DNA of 64,000 bases from JACMNW01 sp031406155 (GCA_031406155.1 JANOGW010000065.1:1-64000), one strand, 5' to 3'. Numbered from the stretch's first letter, positions 16,704-26,059 are shown. Notes: a model not told the origin generated them from the sequence alone. A program made the numbers and translations.

Positions 16704-17725
16704 CGTCGGGCAGTCGGTGCTTGACTGGATTGACGAATGACAAGACCCACCGGCGATCTGCTTTCGGGGGCGGGGATAACGCCATTTTCCAGCCAGTCAA
16801 GGATGGTGGCGGCGGTTCGGCGGCCAAAGCCCGCGACATCGCAGCGGACGGTGGTCAGCGTTGGGTAGGCCTGGGCTGCGTCCTCGATGTCGTCAAAACC
16901 CACGATCTTGAAGTCTGCGCCAACCCGTCGCCCCGCCTCGTTGCAGCCCGTCAACATGCCAAGCGCCACGAGGTCGTTGAAGCACAGGGCCGCATCGCAA
17001 TAGGGATGCACTTCGGCCAGCACACGGGCCATGTCGCGGCCGAAAGCCCGGCTGGACTTGCCGGTCAGGATCAACGGCGCGATCGCTTCGGCAGCCAGCA
17101 CCTCCAGATAGCCCGACATGCGTTCTTGCGTCACCGCGCGCCCGTCCAGCCCGCCGACAAAGGCCAAGCGCTTTGCCCCCTGATCCAGCAGGTGGCGTGT
17201 CGCTATGCGGCTGCCGGCCCGGTAGTCCGGCCCCGAAAACGGCAGCCTGTCCGTGCGCGGATCAACCTTGCGCAGCACCTGCATCGCGGGCAGCGACGCG
17301 CGAAGGATCGCATCGAACGTTGCCGAAACATCACCGTAAGCCGGCGAGATGATGAACGCGGACACGCCATGCTCGACCATCGTTCCAACCGTCTGCGCCT
17401 GAACGTGCGCGTCTTCGTCGGTGTTTGCAATCACGACGGCATAACCCCGCTCAGACAGCGCCATCTGCAGCGAGGTTGCAAATTCGGTAAAGAACGGGTT
17501 GCGCAAGTCATTGATCACGAGGCCGATCAGCCCCGCATTCGCCATTCGCATGTTTGCTGCGGCCCGGTTGTAGACATAGCCGATTTCCGCCATCGCCCGG
17601 CGCACCTGAACGCGGGTTTCGTCACGCACTGCCGGGCTGTTCTGCAGCACCAGGCTGACCGTGGATTTGGACACGCCCGCCTTTTGCGCCACGTCGATGA
17701 TCGTCGGTCGTCGGTCTGGGGTCAT
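16700..17725 (-). CDS. LacI/GalR-family transcriptional regulator
   Basis: A 341-residue repressor. The N-terminal helix-turn-helix TIIDVAQKAGVSKSTVSLVL and the hinge region YVYNRAAANMR are canonical, followed by the periplasmic-binding-like domain beginning GLIGLVINDLRNPFF and ending IVGFDDIEDAAQAYPTLTTV. It sits between two convergent operons and is probably the last gene of the minus-strand one, 88 bases after the Dabb gene. The palindrome TGGAACGTTCCA at the outer promoter of each operon is its likely binding site. Effector unknown; a sugar-acid intermediate is plausible. Confidence 0.88.
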   Translation of the reverse strand: MTPDRRPTIIDVAQKAGVSKSTVSLVLQNSPAVRDETRVQVRRAMAEIGYVYNRAAANMRMANAGLIGLVINDLRNPFFTEFATSLQMALSERGYAVVIANTDEDAHVQAQTVGTMVEHGVSAFIISPAYGDVSATFDAILRASLPAMQVLRKVDPRTDRLPFSGPDYRAGSRIATRHLLDQGAKRLAFVGGLDGRAVTQERMSGYLEVLAAEAIAPLILTGKSSRAFGRDMARVLAEVHPYCDAALCFNDLVALGMLTGCNEAGRRVGADFKIVGFDDIEDAAQAYPTLTTVRCDVAGFGRRTAATILDWLENGVIPAPESRSPVGLVIRQSSQAPTARR

Positions 17726-17813
17726 TACGGTTCAATCCCTGTCGCCAGCAGCGCCAATGTGGACGTCGGCTCCACAATGCGGAACCACACAGGGGCTGCG
17801 CAAGGTTTACGAC

Positions 17814-18137
17814 TTACATCTGGCCACCTGCAACAGGCAGATCGAAGACCAGAATGCCGTCCAACCCGCCCATGGCATTGGCCACCAGCCGGCCGCCCAG
17901 CAATTTATGATCGGGATGGTCCTGATAGGCCTGTAAGGCCGCCGCATCGGCAAAGTCGGCCACAAAGCCGTGCAGATAGCCACGCTCGATCTTTTCGGGG
18001 CTTTCGCTGCGGCCCGACGTGATGGCGATCACGCCCGGCACCTTGGCCTTGATCGCGTGCAACTCGCCGAAAATCTCGGCGATGTCTGCCTCAGGCAAGG
18101 ACGGGTTGAACTTGATCAAAACGATGTGGCGGATCAT
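17814..18137 (-). CDS. Dabb-domain (stress-responsive A/B barrel) protein
   Basis: A 107-residue single-domain ferredoxin-like barrel. It begins MIRHIVLIKFNPSLPEADIA and has GFVADFADAAALQAYQDHPD with the conserved YxxHPxH region of Dabb proteins. Some family members are cyclases or small hydrolytic or isomerising enzymes, while many are unassigned. It follows the GMC oxidoreductase gene by 5 bases in the same operon, so it probably acts on an intermediate of this pathway. Exact function unknown. Confidence 0.8.
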   Translation of the reverse strand: MIRHIVLIKFNPSLPEADIAEIFGELHAIKAKVPGVIAITSGRSESPEKIERGYLHGFVADFADAAALQAYQDHPDHKLLGGRLVANAMGGLDGILVFDLPVAGGQM

Positions 18138-18142
18138 GCGTG

Positions 18143-19729
18143 TCAGGCCCCGTGGTCGGCTTTGATCATGTCGGCGGCTTTTTCACCGATCATGATCGCA
18201 GCGGCGTTGGTGTTGGAAGAGATCACCGTCGGCATGATCGAATTGTCGACGATCCGCAATCCGGCAATGCCGTTGAGCCGCAACCGCAGGTCAACGACAG
18301 CCGCGTCGTCCGGACCCATCCGACAAGTGCCCACGCAATGGTGCGAGGTTTTGGAGTGCTGGCAGATGAAATCGAAGTAGTCCGCGTCGGTTTTCACTTC
18401 CGTCCCGGGCAGGCGCTGCGCAAGAATGAAGGGTTTCAGCGCGGGCTGGGAAAGGATTTCCTGCGTCAGCTTCAGACCCCGGATCGACATCGTGCGGTCC
18501 AGAGGATCGGCCAGATAGTTCGGGTCGATCAGCGGGGCGCAGGCCGGATCGGCGTTTTGCAACCGGATGCTGCCGCGCGAACGTGGGCGCAGATGGCAGG
18601 AATTGAGCGTGATCCCGCCCTGCGGCATCGATGCCACGCCATGCTCGATCCCGGTGCCAAGACCCAGATGAAGCTGAATGTCAGGTGATCTTGCAGACCG
18701 GTCGGCGTACCAGAAGCCCCCGGTTTCAAACAAAGAGGATGCGACCGGCCCTTTGCGCTGAACCAGGTACTGCAATCCGGCAAGAGCGGCCCAAAAAGGC
18801 TTGGCATATCGGTCATAGCTATGGGGGCCGGACAACTCGGCAATGCAGTAAAGGTCCAGATGGTCCTGCAGGTTTTCGCCGATCTGCGGCAGGTCCGCCA
18901 CTACGGTAATGCCAAGCCGTGCCAGATGGTCGGCAGGGCCGATGCCAGACAGTTGCAAAAGGCGCGGCGTTCCTACCGCACCCGATGACACGATCACCTC
19001 GGACCCCGCCATAACACGCGTGCCGTCCATCATCTCCACGCCCACGGCCCGGCCCTTTTCCACGATCAGCCGCCGCACCTGCGCGCCTGTCCGCACATTC
19101 AGGTTCGCCCGGCCCCGGTTGGGTGCCAGATAGGCCATCGCCGCTGAGGACCGCCGGCCGTTGCGCTGGGTCAACTGATAGTAGCAGACGCCGTCCTGCG
19201 TCTCGCCGTTGATGTCCATGTTGCGGGGGATGCCGATCTGGGCGGCGGCCTTGAAATAGGCCTCGCAGACCGGCAAGGGCGCGATGGGCTGACTGACGCC
19301 CAGTGGGCCACCTTTGCCGTGATAGCGATTGTCGAAAGTGTCATTATCCTCCGCTTTGCGGAAATAGGTCAGGACGTCCTCATACCCCCATCCGGTGCAC
19401 CCCATCTGCCGCCAGTCGTCATAATCCTGCGCATTGCCCCGGGTGTAGATCTGCGCATTGATGGCAGAGCCACCCCCGATGACGCGTGCTTGCGTATAGC
19501 GGAACACCTTGTTCTGCATGTGCTTTTGCGGGACCGTTTCCCACCCCCAGCTGCCGATGCCCTTGGTCATCTTCGCAAAACCAGCCGGCAGGTGGTAAAG
19601 CGGGTGGCGGTCGCTGCCCCCCGCCTCCAGCAGCAAGACGCGCGCATCGGGGTTTTCCGACAGACGGGCCGCAACGACCGCCCCTGCTGATCCGCCCCCC
19701 ACGACGATGAAATCATACCCTTCGGGCAT
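18143..19729 (-). CDS. GMC oxidoreductase (choline/alcohol dehydrogenase-like)
   Basis: A 528-residue flavoenzyme. The FAD-binding DFIVVGGGSAGAVVAARLSE opens the protein, and QARVIGGGSAINAQIYTRGN is the first GMC signature. SSGAVGTPRLLQLSGIGPAD is the second signature. The active-site region is HCVGTCRMGPDDAAVVD, and the closing NTNAAAIMIGEKAADMI supplies the usual second residue (Asn) of the His-Asn pair. Such enzymes oxidise primary or secondary alcohols with FAD. It has no signal peptide. It is the second of two different GMC genes in this operon, suggesting two successive or alternative oxidations. Confidence 0.85.
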   Translation of the reverse strand: MPEGYDFIVVGGGSAGAVVAARLSENPDARVLLLEAGGSDRHPLYHLPAGFAKMTKGIGSWGWETVPQKHMQNKVFRYTQARVIGGGSAINAQIYTRGNAQDYDDWRQMGCTGWGYEDVLTYFRKAEDNDTFDNRYHGKGGPLGVSQPIAPLPVCEAYFKAAAQIGIPRNMDINGETQDGVCYYQLTQRNGRRSSAAMAYLAPNRGRANLNVRTGAQVRRLIVEKGRAVGVEMMDGTRVMAGSEVIVSSGAVGTPRLLQLSGIGPADHLARLGITVVADLPQIGENLQDHLDLYCIAELSGPHSYDRYAKPFWAALAGLQYLVQRKGPVASSLFETGGFWYADRSARSPDIQLHLGLGTGIEHGVASMPQGGITLNSCHLRPRSRGSIRLQNADPACAPLIDPNYLADPLDRTMSIRGLKLTQEILSQPALKPFILAQRLPGTEVKTDADYFDFICQHSKTSHHCVGTCRMGPDDAAVVDLRLRLNGIAGLRIVDNSIMPTVISSNTNAAAIMIGEKAADMIKADHGA

Positions 19730-19758
19730 CGAGTGGTTCCTTTGACTTTCGGCAGCCC

Positions 19759-21225
19759 TCAGGCCGCAAACTCCGTAGCCGCGATGTGATCCGCCGCGCG
19801 CAGCGCCAGTGCCACGATCGTCAGCGCCGGGTTGACAGCCGCCGATGTTGGCAGGACCGACGCATCGGTGATGAACAGATTTCGGTGATCGTGGCTGCGG
19901 CAGAAGGTATCGACCACGCTGGTGGTCGGATCATGCCCCATCCGCGCAGTGCCGCATTGATGGGATGGAGTGCGGGCATCAAAGGGTCGTGTCAGCACAA
20001 TGGGAAAGCCCGCGCAGTGCAAAAGGCCCTTCAGCTTTGCCACTAGGGCCAGATGCGCGGCCCAATTCTTTTGCCGCCAATCCATGACGATACGGTCACC
20101 CTGCAGCAGGATCCGGCTGTCGGGATCAGGCAGGTCTTCGGACATCGCGTAAAGATCGACGGTGCGGCGCGCGATGATGCTCGCAAGGAAAGCGGGCAAT
20201 CTGACTTGCGATGCAAGGATCGGCCCGGTGATCTTGCCCAACAACTGGATGTTGCCCATGGGTGCATCATTGGGCCCGCCCGACAGATAGAAATCATTGA
20301 CCATCAGCGTCTTTTGATAAACCGACGCATTGCGGCGAAACGGGTGGATCGCCAACACCGCGCTTGTATTGTGGTTCATGAAATTGCGGCCGACCTGATC
20401 CGACGTTTTGGCCAGCCCCGAGCGCAGCAACAAGACCGCCGACTGCACCGCACCGGCCGCCAGGACCACCAACGGCGCCCGCAGGACCTGCCCTGCCACT
20501 TCGACCCCGGTTATCCAGCCCTTTGCATCTGCCAGCAGCCGGGTCACGGGACTGCCGGTCCGCAGGGTGACGTTCGAATGCGCCAGCGCCTGCGCCATGC
20601 CGATCGTCTCAGCATCCATCTTGCCGCCGCTGGTGTTTGGATAGGCATCCCAGGTGGTTTGCCCGCCGGCCAGCCAATGATCCAGATCGACCCCAAGCGG
20701 CAAGGACGCGGGATGCAGCCCAACTGAACGCAGGCGCCGCCGCAGATCGGCAATAGCGGGTTCATCGGGGACGGGGGGGTGTGGGTAGCTTCCAGAATGG
20801 GGCGGCTCTGACGGGTCGTCGCCGATCTGGCCGCGAACCTGATACATCGTTTCGGCCCGCTGGTAGTAAGGCTCCAGATCGTCGTAGCTGATCGGCCAGC
20901 CGGGGGTGCTGCCTTCCAAGTGCCGGATCGGCGCAAAGTCGGCAGCGCGGTAGCGCAGCAGGACGGCCCCGTAGAATTTCGAATTGCCCCCGACGTTGTA
21001 ATAATTGCCGGGGTTGAACGGCCGCCCCTTGCCGTCAAACCAAGTCTCGCGCGGGCGGAAATGGCCGCGCCCGAATATCGCGCGCGCGTCGCGGTCGACT
21101 GACGAGGGACGCAGCACCTCACCTTTTTCGAGGATCAGTATTCGCCGTCCGGTGGGTGCCAGAGTTGCGGCCAGCGTCGCCCCGCCCATCCCCGACCCGA
21201 TGATGATGACATCCGGACTGGTCAT
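19759..21225 (-). CDS. GMC oxidoreductase of the gluconate/glucoside dehydrogenase type
   Basis: A 488-residue flavoenzyme beginning MTSPDVIIIGSGMGGATLAA. It has YYNVGGNSKFYGAVLLRYR near residue 80, LAAGAVQSAVLLLRSGLA, HQCGTARMGHDPTTSVVD with the active-site histidine, and the closing NPALTIVALALRAADHIA. The architecture matches bacterial GMC enzymes that oxidise sugars or glycosides (gluconate 2-dehydrogenase large subunit, pyranose-oxidase-like C3 dehydrogenases) more than choline dehydrogenase. The ATG at 21225 overlaps the stop of the ABC ATPase fragment (ATGA), so the upstream neighbour was once translationally coupled. The longer open frame upstream has no family similarity. Substrate unknown. 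Confidence 0.8.
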   Translation of the reverse strand: MTSPDVIIIGSGMGGATLAATLAPTGRRILILEKGEVLRPSSVDRDARAIFGRGHFRPRETWFDGKGRPFNPGNYYNVGGNSKFYGAVLLRYRAADFAPIRHLEGSTPGWPISYDDLEPYYQRAETMYQVRGQIGDDPSEPPHSGSYPHPPVPDEPAIADLRRRLRSVGLHPASLPLGVDLDHWLAGGQTTWDAYPNTSGGKMDAETIGMAQALAHSNVTLRTGSPVTRLLADAKGWITGVEVAGQVLRAPLVVLAAGAVQSAVLLLRSGLAKTSDQVGRNFMNHNTSAVLAIHPFRRNASVYQKTLMVNDFYLSGGPNDAPMGNIQLLGKITGPILASQVRLPAFLASIIARRTVDLYAMSEDLPDPDSRILLQGDRIVMDWRQKNWAAHLALVAKLKGLLHCAGFPIVLTRPFDARTPSHQCGTARMGHDPTTSVVDTFCRSHDHRNLFITDASVLPTSAAVNPALTIVALALRAADHIAATEFAA

Positions 21226-21416
21226 GGGCTGATGCGCTTTTCCATCCTGGAGTCGAACGCCACGGCTTTTTCCATGTTGACGGCAAACTCGACTACATCT
21301 TTGGGTCCGACATTCACAACCGCTGGCATCCGGGCGACCGCGCCTTTCCCGCCCAGAACCATGGTCACGAATGTATCCGCACCTGCAGGTTCCGCAACAC
21401 TGATCTGATTGCGCAA
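21222..21416 (-). pseudogene. C-terminal TOBE scrap of a sugar ABC ATPase (UgpC/MalK-like)
   Basis: About 60 residues read ISVAEPAGADTFVTMVLGG, ARMPAVVNVGPKDVVEFAVN and KAVAFDSRMEKRI. This is the last part of the regulatory TOBE domain of MalK/UgpC-type ATPases. The ATPase domain is gone. Upstream bases 21417-21540 are open in the same frame but match nothing I know. The stop overlaps the next start codon (ATGA). So the operon once encoded a sugar importer ATPase just before the GMC gene, and a deletion of the transporter genes left this end. Confidence 0.7.
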
Positions 21417-21540
21417 GGGTACGATACACTTCGAATTGCGATCACAACGGTAGTTGATGCCATCCGGACCACGACCGCCGTCATCCTTGTTCCAAGAGAA
21501 CCACGCATCAAGTATCCTCCCGGGTTAGCATTGGTTGCAA

Positions 21541-23079
21541 TCAATCCGACGACGTTGCCGCCGCTGGGGTCTTCACCCAAGGTGCCCGCGTGCGGCCGAT
21601 CCGCATCACCAGCGATTTCACCTCGAGGAATTCGTCAAAACCGTAGCTGCCGATCTCACGGCCCTGTCCCGATTGCTTTATCCCGCCAAAGGCCAGTTCG
21701 GGAAAGCCGTCCATCCAAGTGTTGGCCCACACAGTTCCAGCCTGTACGCGGCGGGCAAATGTCAGGCAGGTATGAACATTCTTGCTCCACACGCCCGCCG
21801 AAAGGCCGTAGGTCGTGTCATTGGCGAGCGCTATTGCCTCATCGACGTCCTTGAACGTCAGCACCGCCAGCACCGGGCCGAACACCTCTTCCCGCGCAAT
21901 CGCCATATCCGGGCTGACCCCCCTGATCACGGTCGGCTGATAGAACTGCCCGTCCACCCCGGGCACCAACAAAGGCGCGCCGCCAAGGCAGACCTCGGCC
22001 CCGGCCAGCACGGCCTCTTGCACATAGCGGTCGATCTTGGCGCCGTGTTCAGGTGTCACGATGGCGCCGACCTGGGTCGCGTCATGCATCGGATTGCCAA
22101 ACGCCACCTGCCGCGACAAGGCGACGACGCGCGCGACGAATTGATCGGCGATGTCTTCGTGCACGATAAGCCGGCTGGATGAATTGCAGCACTGCCCGAC
22201 GTTGAAATAAATCCCGAACGTCACCGCATCGGCGGCACTTTCCAGATCGGCATCGGGAAAAATCACTTGCGGGTTCTTGCCGCCCAGTTCCAGTGCCACC
22301 TTCTTCAGCGTATCGCCCGCCGACCGGGTGATCAGCTTGCCCACAGCGGTCGACCCGGTAAATGTCACCATGTCCACGTCCTGATGCGTGGTCATCAGAC
22401 TGCCGACCGGATTGCCATAGCCCAGCACGATGTTGCACACGCCTGCAGGCAAACCCGCCTCAGTCAGCATTTCTGCCAGCATCGCGGTCGTCGAAGGTGT
22501 CATCTCAGACGGCTTGACGACGCACGTGCACCCGGCGGCCAGCGCAAACGGCAGCTTCTGGCTCAGGATCCAGAATGGAAAGTTCCAGGGCGTGATGATC
22601 GACACCACGCCAATCGGCTCTTTCAGAACCATGCCCAGCATGTCGGGGCCCAGCGTATTGTGACTGTCGCCCTTGGTGGTGCGCGCAAGCGCCGCCGCAT
22701 AACGCCACAGGTCCGCCGCACCACCGCATTCGCCGCGCGACTGGCTGATCGGCTTGCCGCTTTCCAGCGTTTCCAGCACCGCCATGCGTTCGGCACCGGC
22801 CTCGATCAGGTCAGCCACCCGGTTCAGAACCGCAGCACGGTCCTTGCCTGAAAGACGGCTCCACCGGCCATCGTCGAATGCCCTGCGCGCCGCCCCGATC
22901 GCAGCTTCGGTTTCGATAGCAGTTCCCAGCGCCGCCTGACTGACCAGAACACCATGTGATGGCGACACGCGGTCCGACACCCGGCCGTCCGTACTGTCGC
23001 AGGCAATGCCATCGATGAAATGCCGCGCCTGATAGGGCGCGCCCGGCATTGCGACCGTCTGATCCGAGATGATGTGCAT
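21541..23079 (-). CDS. NAD(P)-dependent aldehyde dehydrogenase
   Basis: A 512-residue ALDH-superfamily enzyme. Key features are TPWNFPFWILSQKLPFALAA (cofactor-binding), FTGSTAVGKLI, ELGGKNPQVIF with the general-base Glu, and FNVGQCCNSSSRLIV with the catalytic Cys. EEVFGPVLAVLTF and the closing GRE-IGSYGFDEFLEVKSL are typical of betaine-aldehyde-like branches. It oxidises an aldehyde to the acid, most likely the product of a GMC alcohol oxidation encoded in the same operon. AGGAAAG precedes the ATG at 23079. Exact substrate unknown. Confidence 0.88.
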   Translation of the reverse strand: MHIISDQTVAMPGAPYQARHFIDGIACDSTDGRVSDRVSPSHGVLVSQAALGTAIETEAAIGAARRAFDDGRWSRLSGKDRAAVLNRVADLIEAGAERMAVLETLESGKPISQSRGECGGAADLWRYAAALARTTKGDSHNTLGPDMLGMVLKEPIGVVSIITPWNFPFWILSQKLPFALAAGCTCVVKPSEMTPSTTAMLAEMLTEAGLPAGVCNIVLGYGNPVGSLMTTHQDVDMVTFTGSTAVGKLITRSAGDTLKKVALELGGKNPQVIFPDADLESAADAVTFGIYFNVGQCCNSSSRLIVHEDIADQFVARVVALSRQVAFGNPMHDATQVGAIVTPEHGAKIDRYVQEAVLAGAEVCLGGAPLLVPGVDGQFYQPTVIRGVSPDMAIAREEVFGPVLAVLTFKDVDEAIALANDTTYGLSAGVWSKNVHTCLTFARRVQAGTVWANTWMDGFPELAFGGIKQSGQGREIGSYGFDEFLEVKSLVMRIGRTRAPWVKTPAAATSSD

Positions 23080-23091
23080 TTCTTTCCTCGC

Positions 23092-23859
23092 CTAATTCCC
23101 TGAAAAGTCGGCTTTGCGTTTTTCGCGAAAAGCGGCCACGCCTTCGGCACAGTCGTCTGACCCCGCGATGGCGGCACTGCCCAGTGCCTCCACCATTGCC
23201 GCGCGGTCTTCACCCTGCGCTGCGTGGATCATGGATTTGGAAATTTCGACCGCGCGCGGTGACAGACGCAAAGCGCGCTCCAGAAGGGTCATTGCAGCGC
23301 GGCGCGGATCGGCGTCCACCGCCGCCACAAAACCGAAATCGAGCGCGCGGTCAGCCGTGATCCGATGCCCGAACAGCGCCATTTCCTTGACCACCGCCTC
23401 TGGCAACAGCCGCAACAGCCGCTGTGTCCCCGACCAGCCCGGCACAATCCCGACCCCTGCCTCGGGAAGGGCGAGACAGGCGCCGGGGGCCATCACCCGC
23501 AGGTCACAGGCTGCCGCCAGTTCCAGACCGCCGCCAAAGGCATGCCCGTCCAGAACCGCAAGAGTAGGCTTTGACAGCCGCGCCAGCCGGTCGAACGTGC
23601 GGTGACCGTCACGGACCCAGTGCCGCGCGAACTCCGTCGGGGTCAAATCACCCCAGTCGTTGATATCGGCACCCGTGCAGAACGCGCGCGTGCCTTCAGC
23701 AGTCACCAAAACCGCGCCGATGCCCGGATCGCGGTCAATGATATCCAGATGCGCGGCAAGCTGCGCCAGCATACCGCCCGTGAAGGCGTTCATCTTGGCC
23801 GGATTATCAAGCCGCAGTTCGGCGATCCTGCCGTGCGACAGCAGGTGGACCGCACTCAT
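23092..23859 (-). CDS. Enoyl-CoA hydratase/isomerase family protein
   Basis: A 255-residue crotonase-fold enzyme. It contains NPAKMNAFTGGMLAQLAAHL, GTRAFCTGADINDWG (oxyanion hole), and AVLDGHAFGGGLELAAACDL, followed by ALPEAGVGIVPGWSGTQRL, where hydratases carry catalytic Glu residues. The ATG at 23859 overlaps the CoA-transferase stop codon as ATGA, so I prefer it to the ATG at 23868. It implies a CoA-thioester step in the pathway, fitting the CoA-transferase directly upstream. Confidence 0.85.
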   Translation of the reverse strand: MSAVHLLSHGRIAELRLDNPAKMNAFTGGMLAQLAAHLDIIDRDPGIGAVLVTAEGTRAFCTGADINDWGDLTPTEFARHWVRDGHRTFDRLARLSKPTLAVLDGHAFGGGLELAAACDLRVMAPGACLALPEAGVGIVPGWSGTQRLLRLLPEAVVKEMALFGHRITADRALDFGFVAAVDADPRRAAMTLLERALRLSPRAVEISKSMIHAAQGEDRAAMVEALGSAAIAGSDDCAEGVAAFREKRKADFSGN

Positions 23860-25427
23860 GTGCCCCACCCCATCGGCTCGTCGCGCAACAACGATAATGG
23901 CAATGTGATTGCATCCGGGGCCACCGAAACCCGCCCCTGCGATGCCACAACGATATCGCGCATGGGGTCAATGCCCGGCATGATCTCGACCGCGACAAGG
24001 CCCTTGTCGCCCATCCGCATCACGCAGCGTTCGGTGATATACAGAACGTCCTGCCCTTGTTCGCGCGCGCGCTCGCCCGAAAAAGTTACATGTTCAACCG
24101 CCTCGACCATCTTGGTGAACTTGCCGGGGGTCACGACCCTCAGGCCATGATCCGACAACTCGATTTCTGCGCCTGCCTCGAACCAGCCCGAAAACACGAT
24201 CTTCCGCGCGTGCGAAGTTATATCGACAAACCCCCCGCAACCCGCAGTCAGATAGGGCTTTTTCCCCAGCTTCGACACGTTGACGTTGCCCTCGATATCG
24301 ACCTCCAGAAACGACAGGAACGACATGTCGAACCCGGCTCCCTGGAAATAGATGAACTGCTGTGGCGACGGCACGAAGGCGTCGGCGTTCGATGCGCAAC
24401 CAAAGGCGAACCCGGTCAGTGGTACACCCCCCACGGCACCTTGTTCGATCACCCATGTCACGGCCTCGGGGTGGCCTTCTTCAAGCAAGATGCGTGGCAC
24501 CAAGGCGCTTATCCCGAAGCCCAGATTGGCCGTCATGCCGGGGCGCAGTTCCATCGCCGCACGGCGCGCGATCACCTTTTCCACCCCATGCTCGGCAAGT
24601 GCAAAACTGGCCCAGGGCCGCATGACCTGCCCAGAAATTGCCGGATCATACGGCGTCTCGCAGGTCTGCTTCTGATCGGGGTCGATCACGATCACATCCA
24701 CCAGATGCCCTGGCACACGCACGTCATGCGGGCGCAACGATCCGCGTTTGGTCACGCGTGACACCTGCGCGATCACCAGTCCGCCGTGGTTGCGCACGCA
24801 GATTGCCTGCTCCAGCCCGCCCAGATACGCGCCTTCATGTTCATATGTCAGATTGCCATGCTCGTCGGCGGTGGTCGCCCGCAGGATCGCCACCGTGGGG
24901 ATGATGTTTGGAAAGTGCAGCCAGGTGTCGCCCATGAACTCGACCCGGTTTACGATTGCCGTCCGGGCCGCCAGATCGTTCATTGCGCAGCCCTGCCGGA
25001 TCGGGTCGGCAAAGGTTTTCATTCCGACGCGGGTCAGGACACCCGGCCGGTTCGCCGCCGCCTCGCGGTGCATGTCGAACAGAATGCCAGACGGCACGTT
25101 ATAGGCCGCAACCCGGTTTTCGACGATCATTTTCCAGATCACTGGCATCGGCAGGTTGGACGGGCCGGATGGGTATGACCCGCCAAGAATACGGGCAAGC
25201 AACCCGTCCTTGGCAATGTGGTCAACGCCCTTGACGCCGTACATATCCCCTGCCGCGATCGGGTGGATTGTGGTCAGGTTGCGCGGATGACCTGTCGCAT
25301 CGAACCGCGCGCCAATCGCTTTCAGTACAAGATCAGGGCAGCCGAGGGCTGAGGACGACGACACTGTGACCACCGCATTGTCGGCAATGCGCGCCACCGC
25401 CTCTACAGCTGACAAGACCTTGCTCAT
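23856..25427 (-). CDS. Fused acyl-CoA:carboxylate CoA-transferase (propionate CoA-transferase-like)
   Basis: A 523-residue protein in which the alpha and beta subunits of a class I CoA-transferase are fused, as in propionate CoA-transferase and YdiF. The alpha half has GLLARILGGSYPSGP and QGCAMNDLAARTAIV. The beta half has NLGFGISALVPRIL and VIEQGAVGGVPLTGF, where Glu of EQG is the covalent catalytic residue. It transfers CoA from an acyl-CoA to a carboxylic acid, probably the acid made by the operon's aldehyde dehydrogenase. The ATG at 25427 was chosen because AAGGAG lies 7 bases before it and it overlaps the upstream stop codon. Confidence 0.85.
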   Translation of the reverse strand: MSKVLSAVEAVARIADNAVVTVSSSSALGCPDLVLKAIGARFDATGHPRNLTTIHPIAAGDMYGVKGVDHIAKDGLLARILGGSYPSGPSNLPMPVIWKMIVENRVAAYNVPSGILFDMHREAAANRPGVLTRVGMKTFADPIRQGCAMNDLAARTAIVNRVEFMGDTWLHFPNIIPTVAILRATTADEHGNLTYEHEGAYLGGLEQAICVRNHGGLVIAQVSRVTKRGSLRPHDVRVPGHLVDVIVIDPDQKQTCETPYDPAISGQVMRPWASFALAEHGVEKVIARRAAMELRPGMTANLGFGISALVPRILLEEGHPEAVTWVIEQGAVGGVPLTGFAFGCASNADAFVPSPQQFIYFQGAGFDMSFLSFLEVDIEGNVNVSKLGKKPYLTAGCGGFVDITSHARKIVFSGWFEAGAEIELSDHGLRVVTPGKFTKMVEAVEHVTFSGERAREQGQDVLYITERCVMRMGDKGLVAVEIMPGIDPMRDIVVASQGRVSVAPDAITLPLSLLRDEPMGWGT

Positions 25428-26044
25428 GAGCACGCTCCTTGATTGACCAGCGCGACAAGCGACTGCGGGTCTTCATCCAGAGGAAACCGGACGACGTCCG
25501 CATCATGCACCGTGATGCCGGGCACCGCACCGCCGCCCGCCGCCGCTGATCGGACACGCCAGCCCTGCAGGTGTTCAGGCAAATGCACGGCGTGAAACAC
25601 CCGCAGCGACAGCACAGTGCCTATCCGTTCTGCCCGGATCAGGTCGCGTACGGCCCTACGGTTGCCGGAACAGCGCAGATGATGGTTGGTCGCCAGCACA
25701 ACCCCGGCCTTTTGCACAGCGGCGACTGTTGCCGCGGCATCGGTGACGCTCATCGCAAGCGGTTTTTCGCACAGCACGTGCTTGCCAGCCGCAATCGCCG
25801 CCATTGCCTGCGCATGGTGCTTTTCGTTGGTCGACGAGACGGAGACTGCATCAACCAGCGGATCAGCCAGCACGATCGAAATCTGCGCGCAAAAATGCGG
25901 GATGCCATGGCACCCGGCATAGCTTTCGGCATGGTCAGCCCTCGTACTGACGACCCAGCGCACCGCGCCATCCGGTTGGGCACGCAAAGCGTCGATCATG
26001 TATTGGCTGGCGATTGCACTTTTCCCAACTACCGCCCAATTCAT
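25424..26044 (-). pseudogene. Gfo/Idh/MocA oxidoreductase lacking its C-terminal third
   Basis: A product of 206 residues where the family has 330-370. The NAD-binding start MNWAVVGKSAIASQYMIDAL and the family signature HVLCEKPLAMSVTDA are intact. The substrate domain begins normally to GGGAVPGITVHDADVVRFPL and then stops 20 residues later, where relatives continue for another 120 or more. The missing part holds much of the beta-sheet and dimer interface. The end overlaps the CoA-transferase start (ATGA). AAGGTGAG precedes the ATG at 26044. It is first in the operon under the double operator. It may be a deletion product rather than a working enzyme. Confidence 0.7.
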
Positions 26045-26059
26045 CACCATCTCACCTTG

